The position numbers and the translations under genes were made by a program. 36,493 nt of DNA from a virus, in IMG/VR virus record IMGVR_UViG_3300047392_000269, positions 1-36,493 of that record, one strand, 5' to 3'. The notes under the pieces are model-generated. The model did no database searches. It had not been told where the DNA came from and saw only the letters and a program-made list of their open reading frames with translations. This document shows positions 1 through 7,589 of the stretch, one piece after another. Every line of letters starts with the position of its first letter. Position 1 is the stretch's first letter.

Positions 1-751
1 CAATTTGAGAATATTTTGTTTCCTTATACCCAGCTAAATAATGTTTTAAAATTTTTGAGCTTTCTAGCTCATAGTTATATATTGCAATTGAATCAACAAT
101 AAACTTTTTGGCTGCATTTGCTGGACCAATATTAATAGTCAATGTGGTATTGCTAAATTTAAAACCACTAGAAATAAATTTTTCGTTTACTATAATGCCA
201 TTAATATATAATGATATTTTGTCTTTAGAAAAAATGCCAACAATATGCATTACTTTATTTTTAGTTGTTTTATACCAAATTTCTTCAGAACTTCCACATC
301 TAAATATCACATTTTCATTTTTATAGAATATGCCAATTTGGTTTGTATGATCACCTAAAACCATATGCTCTTCATTATCTGAGTTATCTGGACTGAACCA
401 AACTTCAAAAGAAAATGGGCTATCTGGGTTTTTATTTGTAGCTATACCAGATGCTTTAAGCTCTATCTCAATGCTATCATTAATCTCTGTGCCCCTTATG
501 CCACCGCCAATAATTGGCATTACTTCAAGATCCGAGGAATTAATTGCATATCCGTCCATTGCGTTTCCAGAGTAATCTAAAATTGGTAATCCGCTAATTG
601 CAGCATAAGAAATGCCATTATCTTTTAGGTCTTGATATGTTGCAAATAACGACTGTAGATTTGTGTATGAGCTAGCGCCACCAGATTTTACTTCATCTAG
701 CAAAAAAAATGCTAGTGGGTTATCTTGCAAGACAGTGTATTTATATGACAT
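1..751 (-). CDS. LamG-like tail/adhesin protein (partial, C-terminus beyond window)
   Basis: The frame stays open for 250 codons from an ATG at 751 to the left edge, so the C-terminus is missing. The N-terminal part (MSYKYTVLQDNPLAFFLLDE) and the later segments around SPFSFEVWFSP, HMVLGDHTNQIGIFYKN, KISLYINGIIV and FIVDSIAIYNYELESSKI are typical of concanavalin-like LamG beta-sandwiches that bind sugars. The start lies 3 nt after the stop of the collagen-like fibre gene, and AGAAG at the end of that gene can serve as its ribosome binding site. It is probably a tail-associated carbohydrate-binding protein. The fold is judged by eye and the ligand is unknown. Confidence 0.75.
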   Translation of the reverse strand, partial: MSYKYTVLQDNPLAFFLLDEVKSGGASSYTNLQSLFATYQDLKDNGISYAAISGLPILDYSGNAMDGYAINSSDLEVMPIIGGGIRGTEINDSIEIELKASGIATNKNPDSPFSFEVWFSPDNSDNEEHMVLGDHTNQIGIFYKNENVIFRCGSSEEIWYKTTKNKVMHIVGIFSKDKISLYINGIIVNEKFISSGFKFSNTTLTINIGPANAAKKFIVDSIAIYNYELESSKILKHYLAGYKETKYSQI

Positions 752-754
752 GCC

Positions 755-1864
755 TTACTTCTCTTCTAGTGCTTTAACTCTCGCTGTAAGCTCTTGTACT
801 GCTTTAATTAATGGAGAAACAAACTCTTCGTATCTTAATGCTTGTTCTGAATCTGGGTCTTCTTTATCTAATAAAACCCATCCAGCAAAATCTACTCCAG
901 CCTCATCAACAACAGATTTAACTTCTTGTGCAATAAGACCCCAATGGGTTCTAGTTCCAGGAACTGGCTGTCCGTCTTGATCTTTAGACCCTTCTATAAA
1001 CTTATAACTTACTGGTCGCAATTCATTAATAAAGTTTAACCCTAGTGAAGAATTTTCAATATCTGTTTTTAATCTTTGATCTGAAGTATTGATTGTTCCA
1101 GTATTTGAATAAATTGTTTTAAAGAATCTATTGCCTGTAATTCCAAGCACTGCATCTGGTGGCTGACCTAATGAAACAAAGTTATTAAATTGAGGGTACC
1201 AGTTTGTCGAAACACCATAAGTATTACCAGAAGCAGTTACTGGATCTTTTAATCCAATTAAATCTGTAACTGGATTGATAGTTGCACTGCTTCCCTGTAT
1301 TCCCTGTGGCCCCTGTGGACCAGTTGCTCCTGTTGCACCCCTTGGAATAGTAAATGCAAAAACAGCATTTGTAGATGTTCCAGTGTTAACTACTGACGCA
1401 TTTGTTCCTGCTGCTCCAGTAGTAGTTGTTCCAACAGCAAGGGTGGTTGGGCCTGCGGGTCCTTGAGGCCCAGTTGGGCCTGCGGGTCCTTGAGGCAATA
1501 CTAAGTTTAATGTTTGTGTTGGAGAAGTTCCAGTAATTGTTGCATCAGCATTAGTGCCAGAAACTACTGTTCCAATGCTTAAAACATTTGATGGGCCAGG
1601 GCCACCAACAACTCCGTCAACCCCTCTTGGTAATGTTAAATTTAATATAGCAGCAGAAGAAGTTCCAACATTTACAACTGAAGCTGGAGTTGAAGCGCTA
1701 ACAGTTGTTATGGAGCCTATCTCTATGGTGCCTGCTGGGCCTTGTGGGCCTGGATGAGCATCTAAGTAGGCATCTACATCGGCAGCCAGGTATGCAAGGT
1801 CTCTAGGGACGTCTGGGGTGTCTGTATAGACTGGATATCTAAATCCTTTTCCTGTTGTACTCAT
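755..1864 (-). CDS. Collagen-like tail fibre with C-terminal S74 intramolecular chaperone
   Basis: 369 aa. Short Gly-X-Y blocks (GPQGPAG, GPAGPTGPQGPAG, GATGATGPQGPQG) alternate with beta-rich linkers, giving a trimeric collagen-like shaft. The last 110 residues begin TSDQRLKTDI and run through LRPVSYKFI, HWGLIAQEV and a final coiled coil, which matches the peptidase S74 chaperone of phage fibres and endosialidases. In that family the conserved Ser-Asp dipeptide marks the self-cleavage point, so the chaperone is expected to be released after trimerisation. A TATAAT lies exactly 6 nt before the ATG, so the mRNA is probably leaderless. The gene directly downstream of the oxygenase cluster is a plausible hydroxylation target because of its Gly-Pro tracts (inference). 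Confidence 0.9.
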   Translation of the reverse strand: MSTTGKGFRYPVYTDTPDVPRDLAYLAADVDAYLDAHPGPQGPAGTIEIGSITTVSASTPASVVNVGTSSAAILNLTLPRGVDGVVGGPGPSNVLSIGTVVSGTNADATITGTSPTQTLNLVLPQGPAGPTGPQGPAGPTTLAVGTTTTGAAGTNASVVNTGTSTNAVFAFTIPRGATGATGPQGPQGIQGSSATINPVTDLIGLKDPVTASGNTYGVSTNWYPQFNNFVSLGQPPDAVLGITGNRFFKTIYSNTGTINTSDQRLKTDIENSSLGLNFINELRPVSYKFIEGSKDQDGQPVPGTRTHWGLIAQEVKSVVDEAGVDFAGWVLLDKEDPDSEQALRYEEFVSPLIKAVQELTARVKALEEK

Positions 1865-1870
1865 TTTTTT

Positions 1871-1876
1871 ATTATA
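1871..1876 (-). promoter_or_regulatory. Extended -10 promoter of the collagen-like fibre gene (leaderless)
   Basis: On the minus strand TGG precedes TATAAT, and six A residues separate the hexamer from the ATG at 1864. No good -35 hexamer is visible 17 nt upstream, so recognition would depend on the extended -10. Transcription would start at or next to the ATG. Confidence 0.6.
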
Positions 1877-1884
1877 CCACCTAT

Positions 1885-2535
1885 TTATTTAATATATACG
1901 TGAGCTGGGCTCATGTATCTTATACCAGAAGCTATTGGCTTGACCTCATGGATATAAGGTTCTTGTGAAGGAAACATAATAAGGCTTCCAGCTTTTGGCT
2001 TTATTGTTATATTGTGATTTGGAAAACTAATTTCTCCACCTTCATAGTCATCGTTAATATAAGCTACTAAAGAAAATGCAAGATCTTTATTGCCATCTTG
2101 GCCGTCAAAATGTGGACCCATAGATTGTCCTTCATTCCAGGCTTTAATAGTTATTCGATCTAGATTTAAATCATAATCATTTTTGTCAAGGCCTCTGCCA
2201 GCCAAATATCTATCTGTACACATTTGAAATGCCATTATAAAACTGTTAGCAATATACAAAGTTTTTTTATCTATAATGTCTGATCCAGTAGTTGTTTTTA
2301 AACTAGATTTATTTATAACCTTAGTTTTGCCATATACTAAATTTGAGTCATTACTAGCTGTCCAATTTTCCCATTTTGAAATCCTAGAATAAGATTCTAG
2401 TTCTTCATCTATTTTATCTATAAATGTTTTTAGGTGCTCTGGGAAACTTAATGTATTTTCCCAATACCAAATTTCTGGAGAAAGCATTTTTAAATCAAAC
2501 ATTATAAATTGCTTAAACTCAATAGTATCTTTCAT
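1885..2535 (-). CDS. 2-oxoglutarate/Fe(II)-dependent oxygenase (prolyl-hydroxylase type) 1
   Basis: 216 aa. The C-terminal half shows the double-stranded beta-helix signature. The iron ligands are H142-x-D144 (PHFDGQDG) and H196 (YIHEVKP), and R206 (SGIRY) is the expected 2-oxoglutarate ligand. NDDYEGGEI at 161-169 is typical of the prolyl 4-hydroxylase-like group. The family hydroxylates a C-H bond while converting 2-oxoglutarate and O2 to succinate and CO2. The N-terminal 100 residues are unlike those of the neighbouring oxygenases and may set substrate choice. It is separated by 1 nt from the next oxygenase gene upstream. The substrate is unknown. Confidence 0.9.
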   Translation of the reverse strand: MKDTIEFKQFIMFDLKMLSPEIWYWENTLSFPEHLKTFIDKIDEELESYSRISKWENWTASNDSNLVYGKTKVINKSSLKTTTGSDIIDKKTLYIANSFIMAFQMCTDRYLAGRGLDKNDYDLNLDRITIKAWNEGQSMGPHFDGQDGNKDLAFSLVAYINDDYEGGEISFPNHNITIKPKAGSLIMFPSQEPYIHEVKPIASGIRYMSPAHVYIK

Positions 2536-2536
2536 T

Positions 2537-3289
2537 TTATTTTTCCACTTCTGATGCTGGGTATGTCATTCCTTGTGGTGTAACTCTTAAGCCTTTATTC
2601 CTATAGTCTTCCCACTCTACGGCTTCATCAGCCTGAATGGCTCTAACTTGCTTAAGTTCTTCAGCCCAAGCATCTCTTACTTCTTGTGGATAATCGCTTT
2701 CTTCTCTATCATCCCAGAATGAACCAAGCGTGTAACGTATTGATTTCTTGACTGTTGTGACCTCATGCATATTATCAAACCCACCAGCAAATGTTACAAG
2801 GGTGCCTGTTTTTGGCACAATAGTTAAACCATGTTTAAAGTTTAAAATACCATCTTCAAAATCATCATTTAAATATATAAAGGTTGCATATCTACTTCTA
2901 GTAAATGCACCTGAAACTCCGTCATTAGATGTATTATCAGAGTGCATATTTGCAAAAGCTCCTGGTGCCCATCTTTGAGAATGCCAACTAATTTGAGACA
3001 TCTGTTCTGATTTTTTACCAGCCATATCAGCTGTAACATCTATAACTCTTTGTCTAAGGTTTTGAAAAAAATCTCCTGGAAGACCAGCAGCAATTACATC
3101 TGGATCATTTAATTCTGGAGTTCCCGACGAGTATGACTCATAAAATGAAATTGGCATCCATTTAAGTTGTTCTTTATCCATTTTAATTGCTAAGATGTCA
3201 ATAATAGCTTTGCATTCTTTGGGAGTTAAAAAGTTATCATATTGAATAATATCGGGCTTATGCTTTGTTATTGTCATATCTCTATCCAT
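2537..3289 (-). CDS. 2-oxoglutarate/Fe(II)-dependent oxygenase 2
   Basis: 250 aa. The iron-binding triad is H116-x-D118 (NMHSDNTS) and H175 (NMHEVTT), with R185 (SIRYTLGSFW) for 2-oxoglutarate. FIYLNDDFEDGILNF is the usual strand-turn motif, here with D-G replacing G-G. The family catalyses oxidative hydroxylation. A C-terminal tail of about 50 charged residues follows the catalytic core and is not shared by the neighbours. It sits in the minus-strand oxygenase run, 1 nt from each neighbour, so it is co-translated with them. The substrate is unknown. Confidence 0.9.
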   Translation of the reverse strand: MDRDMTITKHKPDIIQYDNFLTPKECKAIIDILAIKMDKEQLKWMPISFYESYSSGTPELNDPDVIAAGLPGDFFQNLRQRVIDVTADMAGKKSEQMSQISWHSQRWAPGAFANMHSDNTSNDGVSGAFTRSRYATFIYLNDDFEDGILNFKHGLTIVPKTGTLVTFAGGFDNMHEVTTVKKSIRYTLGSFWDDREESDYPQEVRDAWAEELKQVRAIQADEAVEWEDYRNKGLRVTPQGMTYPASEVEK

Positions 3290-3290
3290 A

Positions 3291-4112
3291 TTAATTCATT
3301 GCCCCCATATCTTTTTTACCATCGTATTCTTCATACGAAACTTCTACTCCATTTTGGAAATAAACCATATTTCTCTTATCTTCGTAGTCTATTCTTTCTG
3401 CTTCCATTTTAGCCCATCGATAAGCGCCATATCTTCTTTGATTGGCAAGCCATTCGTCTGTTCCATTATGGGGGGTCATAATAAAGTTTCTAACAAAAAA
3501 CTTTTCATTAGTGTTAATAGTTTTAACCCCATGGAAGTAAGGTTCAGTAGATGGAAACACTAAAATGTCCCCTGCTTTTGGCTTGTGATTTATAAATTTA
3601 CCATCAACATAAAATTCAATGTCCCCGCCATCGTAATCATCATTTATATACATTGTGCATGTAATAAAAAATTTATCTCCAGGCATATCCTTTTGAGATG
3701 TAATATGGTCAGTATGGTATTGCATGGTCATATTGTTTTGAAGTGTATCAATTTTTGCATGATACTTAGAGTAAGAACAACCACTAAAATGCCAGCCTTC
3801 TGGCAAATCTATATTGTGTCTTGCTACATAGTCTAAAATTACTTTATTGTATGCTGCCTCTACTTCTTCAACAAACTGCTTTTCTTTAATAAACATTTCT
3901 GAATCTGTTATACTATCTGGATATTCACCCGCAGTTTTTTTCTGAGTATAAGTACCAAAATGTGCCCAGGGATCCCATGTCTTTAAGAAATATTCTCCAT
4001 TTGATGTTTTTTCTGATTTGTTCATGATCTCGTACAGCTCTTGTGGGTTTGCCAAAACATTTCTATAAACATCAATTTTTGGATAAAGCTCTACATAATT
4101 TAATTCGCTCAT
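3291..4112 (-). CDS. 2-oxoglutarate/Fe(II)-dependent oxygenase 3
   Basis: 273 aa from the ATG at 4112. A start 36 nt further upstream is open, but 4112 is preferred. It overlaps the TGA of the upstream oxygenase as ATGA and has AGGAG nine nt upstream. The iron ligands are H133-x-D135 (YHTDHIT) and H194 (YFHGVKT), with R208 (FFVRNF) as the likely 2-oxoglutarate ligand. MYINDDYDGGDIEF is the family strand motif. The N-terminal 120 residues are distinct, and a basic/aromatic tail follows the core. Translational coupling to oxygenase 4 suggests joint expression. Confidence 0.9.
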   Translation of the reverse strand: MSELNYVELYPKIDVYRNVLANPQELYEIMNKSEKTSNGEYFLKTWDPWAHFGTYTQKKTAGEYPDSITDSEMFIKEKQFVEEVEAAYNKVILDYVARHNIDLPEGWHFSGCSYSKYHAKIDTLQNNMTMQYHTDHITSQKDMPGDKFFITCTMYINDDYDGGDIEFYVDGKFINHKPKAGDILVFPSTEPYFHGVKTINTNEKFFVRNFIMTPHNGTDEWLANQRRYGAYRWAKMEAERIDYEDKRNMVYFQNGVEVSYEEYDGKKDMGAMN

Positions 4113-4783
4113 GGTTGTTTTTCTCCTGTATGTTTTTGTATCGTCCAAAAGAATGGAGATGTAAATCTATTTCCAGATGTAACTGGTCTTACCCCATGTG
4201 TGTAATGCATATCACCTGGGAAAAAATATGCGGCTCCTGCTACTGGCTGAAACTCAATTCCATGTTGTGGAAAATATAATTCTCCGCCTTCATAATCATC
4301 ATTAAAATAAAAAAGTCCAGCTAAATCATACCATGGGAAATCATTCGGTCTTCCTTTTTCTGGGCCAGAATGAAATTCTTTGTCAGCATGTGGTTCTTGT
4401 CTTGAACCTACTGGCCAACGAACAATTGCTGGGCCAGTTTCTTTTGCATCAACATTAAAAAATGCGTCTACTTCTATCTTGAGTCTATTAATCATGCTGT
4501 AGATTAGATCAAGTATTGACGGGTCTGATGCCATTAAAGAATTATATGTGCATACACGATCTTCCCAGACCTTGTGATCATATAAAACAAGACCATCTTC
4601 ATCTCTATGAGTTTCTGTTACATCCCAAATTTTATTGTTTAATGCAAAATCCATCAGTCGCTTCCGCTCATCAATAGAGAGGAAGTTTTTAATTTCAACA
4701 ATATTATCAATAGAATCTCCAAAAAAACCAGATGGAGTTATTGATTTGGGTGGCTGATGAGAAAAGCTATTTTCTAGTTTCAT
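4109..4783 (-). CDS. 2-oxoglutarate/Fe(II)-dependent oxygenase 4
   Basis: 224 aa. The triad is H132-x-D134 (EPHADKEF) and H196 (YTHGVRP), with R206 (SGNRFTSPFFW). FYFNDDYEGGELYFP at 158-172 closely matches the prolyl 4-hydroxylase-like family. Its start overlaps the TGA of the upstream gene as ATGA, yet a TATAAT also lies exactly 6 nt before the ATG (4790-4795). The gene could therefore be made both by coupling and from its own leaderless transcript. The substrate is unknown. Confidence 0.9.
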   Translation of the reverse strand: MKLENSFSHQPPKSITPSGFFGDSIDNIVEIKNFLSIDERKRLMDFALNNKIWDVTETHRDEDGLVLYDHKVWEDRVCTYNSLMASDPSILDLIYSMINRLKIEVDAFFNVDAKETGPAIVRWPVGSRQEPHADKEFHSGPEKGRPNDFPWYDLAGLFYFNDDYEGGELYFPQHGIEFQPVAGAAYFFPGDMHYTHGVRPVTSGNRFTSPFFWTIQKHTGEKQP

Positions 4784-5505
4784 TTATCTATTATATCATT
4801 TCTAGTATTTAATTCGTTAACCTTAAGTCTAATAGCCTTTACTTGATGTTTTCCAATAGTATTTTTTAAATGATCTACTGCATCTCTATAAAAATTTGAC
4901 CATATAGCTTTGCGATTTAACTCATAAATAGTATTAGAGTATTCAGTAGAGTCAAATGTAGGCTCTGGTAAAGAATCCATACTCTCAAAATTAATCTCTG
5001 AATTCTGAAGCCTACCTAAATCTATTGGTAATATTGCAATGATCGGTGTTCCAGCTTTAATAGTAATAATCTCATTAGGCTTAGTTATCATCCAAGCACA
5101 TGGTAGTTCGCCTCTAAAAAATGATGTGCTTATCAATGTTGTAAATGGGACTGCTCCATCAATAAAAAGATTTGGTACGGGCATTGATAATAAACTAAGA
5201 TTTTCATCAGTTGCAAACATTAGGCCAGTATTAAAGCTGATTGTTCCATTTGCTCTTCCAGGATAAGCGTATTTTTCTCCAGACAATACAGTAACATGCT
5301 CTGGACTACTATCTGACATGCCATCCCATTTAAAAGATATATCTTCTGGAAATGAAATTCCCCAACCTAACTGATTAGTTAAACCAACTGGAAAGCATTT
5401 ATATGCATGTGCTTCCCAAGTACTATCCATCCAATCTCTTTTAATAGAAAGTGGTGTTACTTCCCCGTAACCTTCTCTTATAGTGTAAGCTTTAATATTA
5501 TGCAT
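4780..5505 (-). CDS. Hypothetical protein resembling DUF6065
   Basis: 241 aa, beta-rich, with no iron triad. The segment CFPVGLTNQLGWGISFPEDI and the later GTPIIAILPIDL recall the DUF6065 family, a group of unknown function often found beside oxygenases and sugar-modifying enzymes. It is the only non-oxygenase gene inside the oxygenase run. Its start overlaps the upstream oxygenase by 8 nt and its stop overlaps the downstream start by 4 nt, so it belongs to the same operon. The family match is from memory of the motif and is tentative. Confidence 0.6.
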   Translation of the reverse strand: MHNIKAYTIREGYGEVTPLSIKRDWMDSTWEAHAYKCFPVGLTNQLGWGISFPEDISFKWDGMSDSSPEHVTVLSGEKYAYPGRANGTISFNTGLMFATDENLSLLSMPVPNLFIDGAVPFTTLISTSFFRGELPCAWMITKPNEIITIKAGTPIIAILPIDLGRLQNSEINFESMDSLPEPTFDSTEYSNTIYELNRKAIWSNFYRDAVDHLKNTIGKHQVKAIRLKVNELNTRNDIIDK

Positions 5506-6211
5506 AAGAGTTTTTACCAGTTAAGGAATCTTCTTGGATCCATTTATTTCTCATCTCAATAAACTCTTGTCTATGGGCATGGTCATTATAGTCTAACATA
5601 GTTACAATAGAAAACTTCATACCCTCTGTAACTGGCATTGCTCTATGAGAAAACAAATATGTTGATGGGAAAATATATAGGTCTCCAGCTCTTGGCTTTA
5701 TATCTAATCCAAGCTTTGGGAAAAATAAATTACCGCCTTCGTAGTCGTCATTTACATAAGCAACAAGGGAGACTGTTGCGCTATATGAAAACCCATGATC
5801 CGCATGTTCTTGAAAGTGTTGGCCCTTCCCATATCTAATGCAATTCATTACTTCCCAATAATTCATTTTTACATTATATTTTGAGCAATAGTCTTGAACT
5901 GCTACATCTTGAGCTTTTTTTAAATCAGTCCATAGCTCTCCAACTAATTTTTGGGTATCTGTATATGGTGTTTGAATCTCTGCAATTTTAATATCTTCGC
6001 AATCTCTGTATGAAGGTCTTTTTTCACTATAGCCTACATAACCAAATGTCCAATCAAATCTAGGCTCATTATCTTTAACAGCCGCCTCACCAATTTTATT
6101 TAACCTATTAACTACGTCCATGTTTTTTTTAATTACATCTCTATACACCCATACACCTGGGAAAAGCTCTTCTTTTGAAGAAAATCCATATTGGTTATCT
6201 ATAGTATTCAT
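5498..6211 (-). CDS. 2-oxoglutarate/Fe(II)-dependent oxygenase 5
   Basis: 237 aa from the ATG at 6211. An upstream ATG at 6244 is open but falls inside the -35 element of the promoter described below, so it is rejected. The iron ligands are H136-x-D138 (QEHADHG) and H189 (FSHRAMP). The usual Arg is replaced by K199 (EGMKFSIV), which is seen in some lysyl-hydroxylase-like and divergent members. AYVNDDYEGGNLFFP is the family strand motif. This is the first gene of the minus-strand oxygenase operon. Confidence 0.9.
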   Translation of the reverse strand: MNTIDNQYGFSSKEELFPGVWVYRDVIKKNMDVVNRLNKIGEAAVKDNEPRFDWTFGYVGYSEKRPSYRDCEDIKIAEIQTPYTDTQKLVGELWTDLKKAQDVAVQDYCSKYNVKMNYWEVMNCIRYGKGQHFQEHADHGFSYSATVSLVAYVNDDYEGGNLFFPKLGLDIKPRAGDLYIFPSTYLFSHRAMPVTEGMKFSIVTMLDYNDHAHRQEFIEMRNKWIQEDSLTGKNSYA

Positions 6212-6217
6212 ATCCTC

Positions 6218-6246
6218 ATTGTAGCATTTTGAATTTACAAACACAA
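6218..6246 (-). promoter_or_regulatory. Promoter of the oxygenase operon (TTGTGT-N17-TACAAT, leaderless)
   Basis: On the minus strand TTGTGT (6246-6241) is separated by exactly 17 nt from TACAAT (6223-6218), which is 6 nt from the ATG at 6211. It lies directly after the terminator of the Hint gene, as expected for an independent operon start. Confidence 0.75.
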
Positions 6247-6250
6247 TAGA

Positions 6251-6283
6251 AAAAGAGGGGCAGCTTATGGCTACCCCTCTTTT
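6251..6283 (-). terminator. Rho-independent terminator after Hint protein 1
   Basis: AAAAGAGGGG at 6251-6260 pairs with CCCCTCTTTT at 6274-6283, with extra pairing inside (AGC/GCT and a U-G wobble on the minus strand). The minus-strand 3' side ends in a run of T. It lies 9 nt past the stop of the gene at 6292-7569. Confidence 0.85.
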
Positions 6284-6291
6284 TATTTAAT

Positions 6292-7569
6292 TTAAGCTAT
6301 TGCTATGAATGAGTTAACAATAAACCAAGGTTCTGGTGATGTTCTAACATCATAAACAGTGGATTCTTCGTCATCTCTTTCAATCGAAGTTACTGGAACT
6401 TCTGTTATTGACCCATCTGGACTTACGCTCAAGATGATGTCCCCTACTTCTATATCTCCAGCATTTTTGTAGGTAATGCCGTTAGCATCATTTACAAATA
6501 TTGGCTGTGTTACTGAGTAGTCTTTGCCTCTATAGTTAAATCCAATTAGCGTTGAAGTTTTTGTTTCTACTGAAACAACCTTTGCTGTTGTAAATTTAAT
6601 TATATCTGCTAATTTACCAGAAGTCTTGCTTGAAGATATTGATTCTAGATCAATGTTGGAAGAATCAATAGTAATTACTTCATCTCCAACCTTAATATCT
6701 TTTGCCGCTACCCAACCAGTATTTGTAAATATTACTGAATCTGGAGCCAAACACTTTGCCTTAAAGCTTGGTGGCGCAAAGAAGCTTGGTGGGAAGAACG
6801 GTGGCGCAAAGAACGCTGGTGGCGCAAAGAACGTTGGTGGGAAGAACGGTGGCGCAAAGAACGCTGGTGGGAAGAACGGTGGCGCAAAGAAGCTTGGTGG
6901 CGCAAAGAAGCTTGGTGGCGCAAAGAAGCTTGGTGGGAAAAACGGTGGGAAGAACGGTGGGAAGAACGGTGCCTGTGTAGTAATAGTAGCTGTATTTGCT
7001 GAAGCTGCTGATCTACCATTGGCATTGTCTGCATAAACATTATAATACTGAGATGTATTTGCTGTATCTGCAATCACAACTGATAGTCCAGTTGAACTTC
7101 CGTATGTTCCGTCATTTCCAGTTACATAGTAACCAGTAATTGTTTTTCCTCCATTTGATGGAGCTGTCCATGAAATGGTATTTTGATTAACTCCCGCAGT
7201 TGCTGCAGGGCTACCTGGAGCATCTGGAACAGTTGTAGCTGTTACAGCTGAAGCTGCTACAGCATTTGAATTGTTATCAAGATATGAATCATAAGATGCT
7301 ACTGAAAGCGTATATGATGTTCCTCCTGAAAGTCCAGTTATTGTGGCTGTATTAGTGCCGTAAGCAACAGTAGCTTTAACTGTTGCTCCATCATAAACCT
7401 TGTAGCCTGTTGGGGTATTACCCCCAACAGGTGCGGTCCAGGATACAATTATAGCTCCGTCATTGAAAGCTCTATTTGTTCCAATATCAGATGCTGTGAC
7501 ACCTGTTACTGGATTTGGACCAATAAAGTTATCTTGGGCTGAGGCTTTTCTACCTATATTTTTTGACAT
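6292..7569 (-). CDS. FN3 - Phe/Pro-rich repeat - Hint domain tail protein 1
   Basis: 425 aa. Two fibronectin type III-like domains occupy about residues 15-200 (VSWTAPVGG, ISWTAPSNGGKTITGY). A low-complexity tract of FFPP and FFAPPS/A units follows to about residue 270. After KAK comes a Hint (intein/hedgehog-type) domain beginning CLAPDSVIF with GWVAAKDIKVGDEVITID, the N-terminal block with Cys1. The block that normally carries TxxH reads YSVTQPIF, so His is replaced by Gln. The chain ends FIVNSFIAIA exactly where inteins end in His-Asn, and no extein follows. Splicing is therefore unlikely. RBS AGGAG; a terminator follows. It is probably a fibre or adhesin. Confidence 0.8.
   Translation of the reverse strand: MSKNIGRKASAQDNFIGPNPVTGVTASDIGTNRAFNDGAIIVSWTAPVGGNTPTGYKVYDGATVKATVAYGTNTATITGLSGGTSYTLSVASYDSYLDNNSNAVAASAVTATTVPDAPGSPAATAGVNQNTISWTAPSNGGKTITGYYVTGNDGTYGSSTGLSVVIADTANTSQYYNVYADNANGRSAASANTATITTQAPFFPPFFPPFFPPSFFAPPSFFAPPSFFAPPFFPPAFFAPPFFPPTFFAPPAFFAPPFFPPSFFAPPSFKAKCLAPDSVIFTNTGWVAAKDIKVGDEVITIDSSNIDLESISSSKTSGKLADIIKFTTAKVVSVETKTSTLIGFNYRGKDYSVTQPIFVNDANGITYKNAGDIEVGDIILSVSPDGSITEVPVTSIERDDEESTVYDVRTSPEPWFIVNSFIAIA
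6768..6972 (-). repeat. Tandem 12-15 bp repeats encoding FFPP/FFAPP(S) units
   Basis: On the plus strand the tract reads as repeats of aagcttggtggcgca, aagaacggtggcgca and aagaacggtggg. They encode roughly 16 FFAPPS, FFAPPA or FFPP units on the minus strand. The near-identical units favour slippage or recombination, so the tract length is likely variable. Confidence 0.85.
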
Positions 7570-7589
7570 GTTATTCTCCTATTTCCCAA

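Noticed and set aside
6768-6972. Repeat array that could look like a CRISPR
   Set aside because: Units are short, contiguous and code for FFAPP; there are no unique spacers and no cas genes.
6626-7073. Gly/Lys-rich and His/Gln-rich frames on both strands opposite the FFPP repeats
   Set aside because: They are by-products of the 12-15 bp repeats in other frames of the Hint gene, with no start signals of their own.
7530-7569. Intein splice junction at FIVN-SF in Hint protein 1
   Set aside because: The block alignment puts the chain end, not this Asn, at the splice position, and the paralogue has Asp there.
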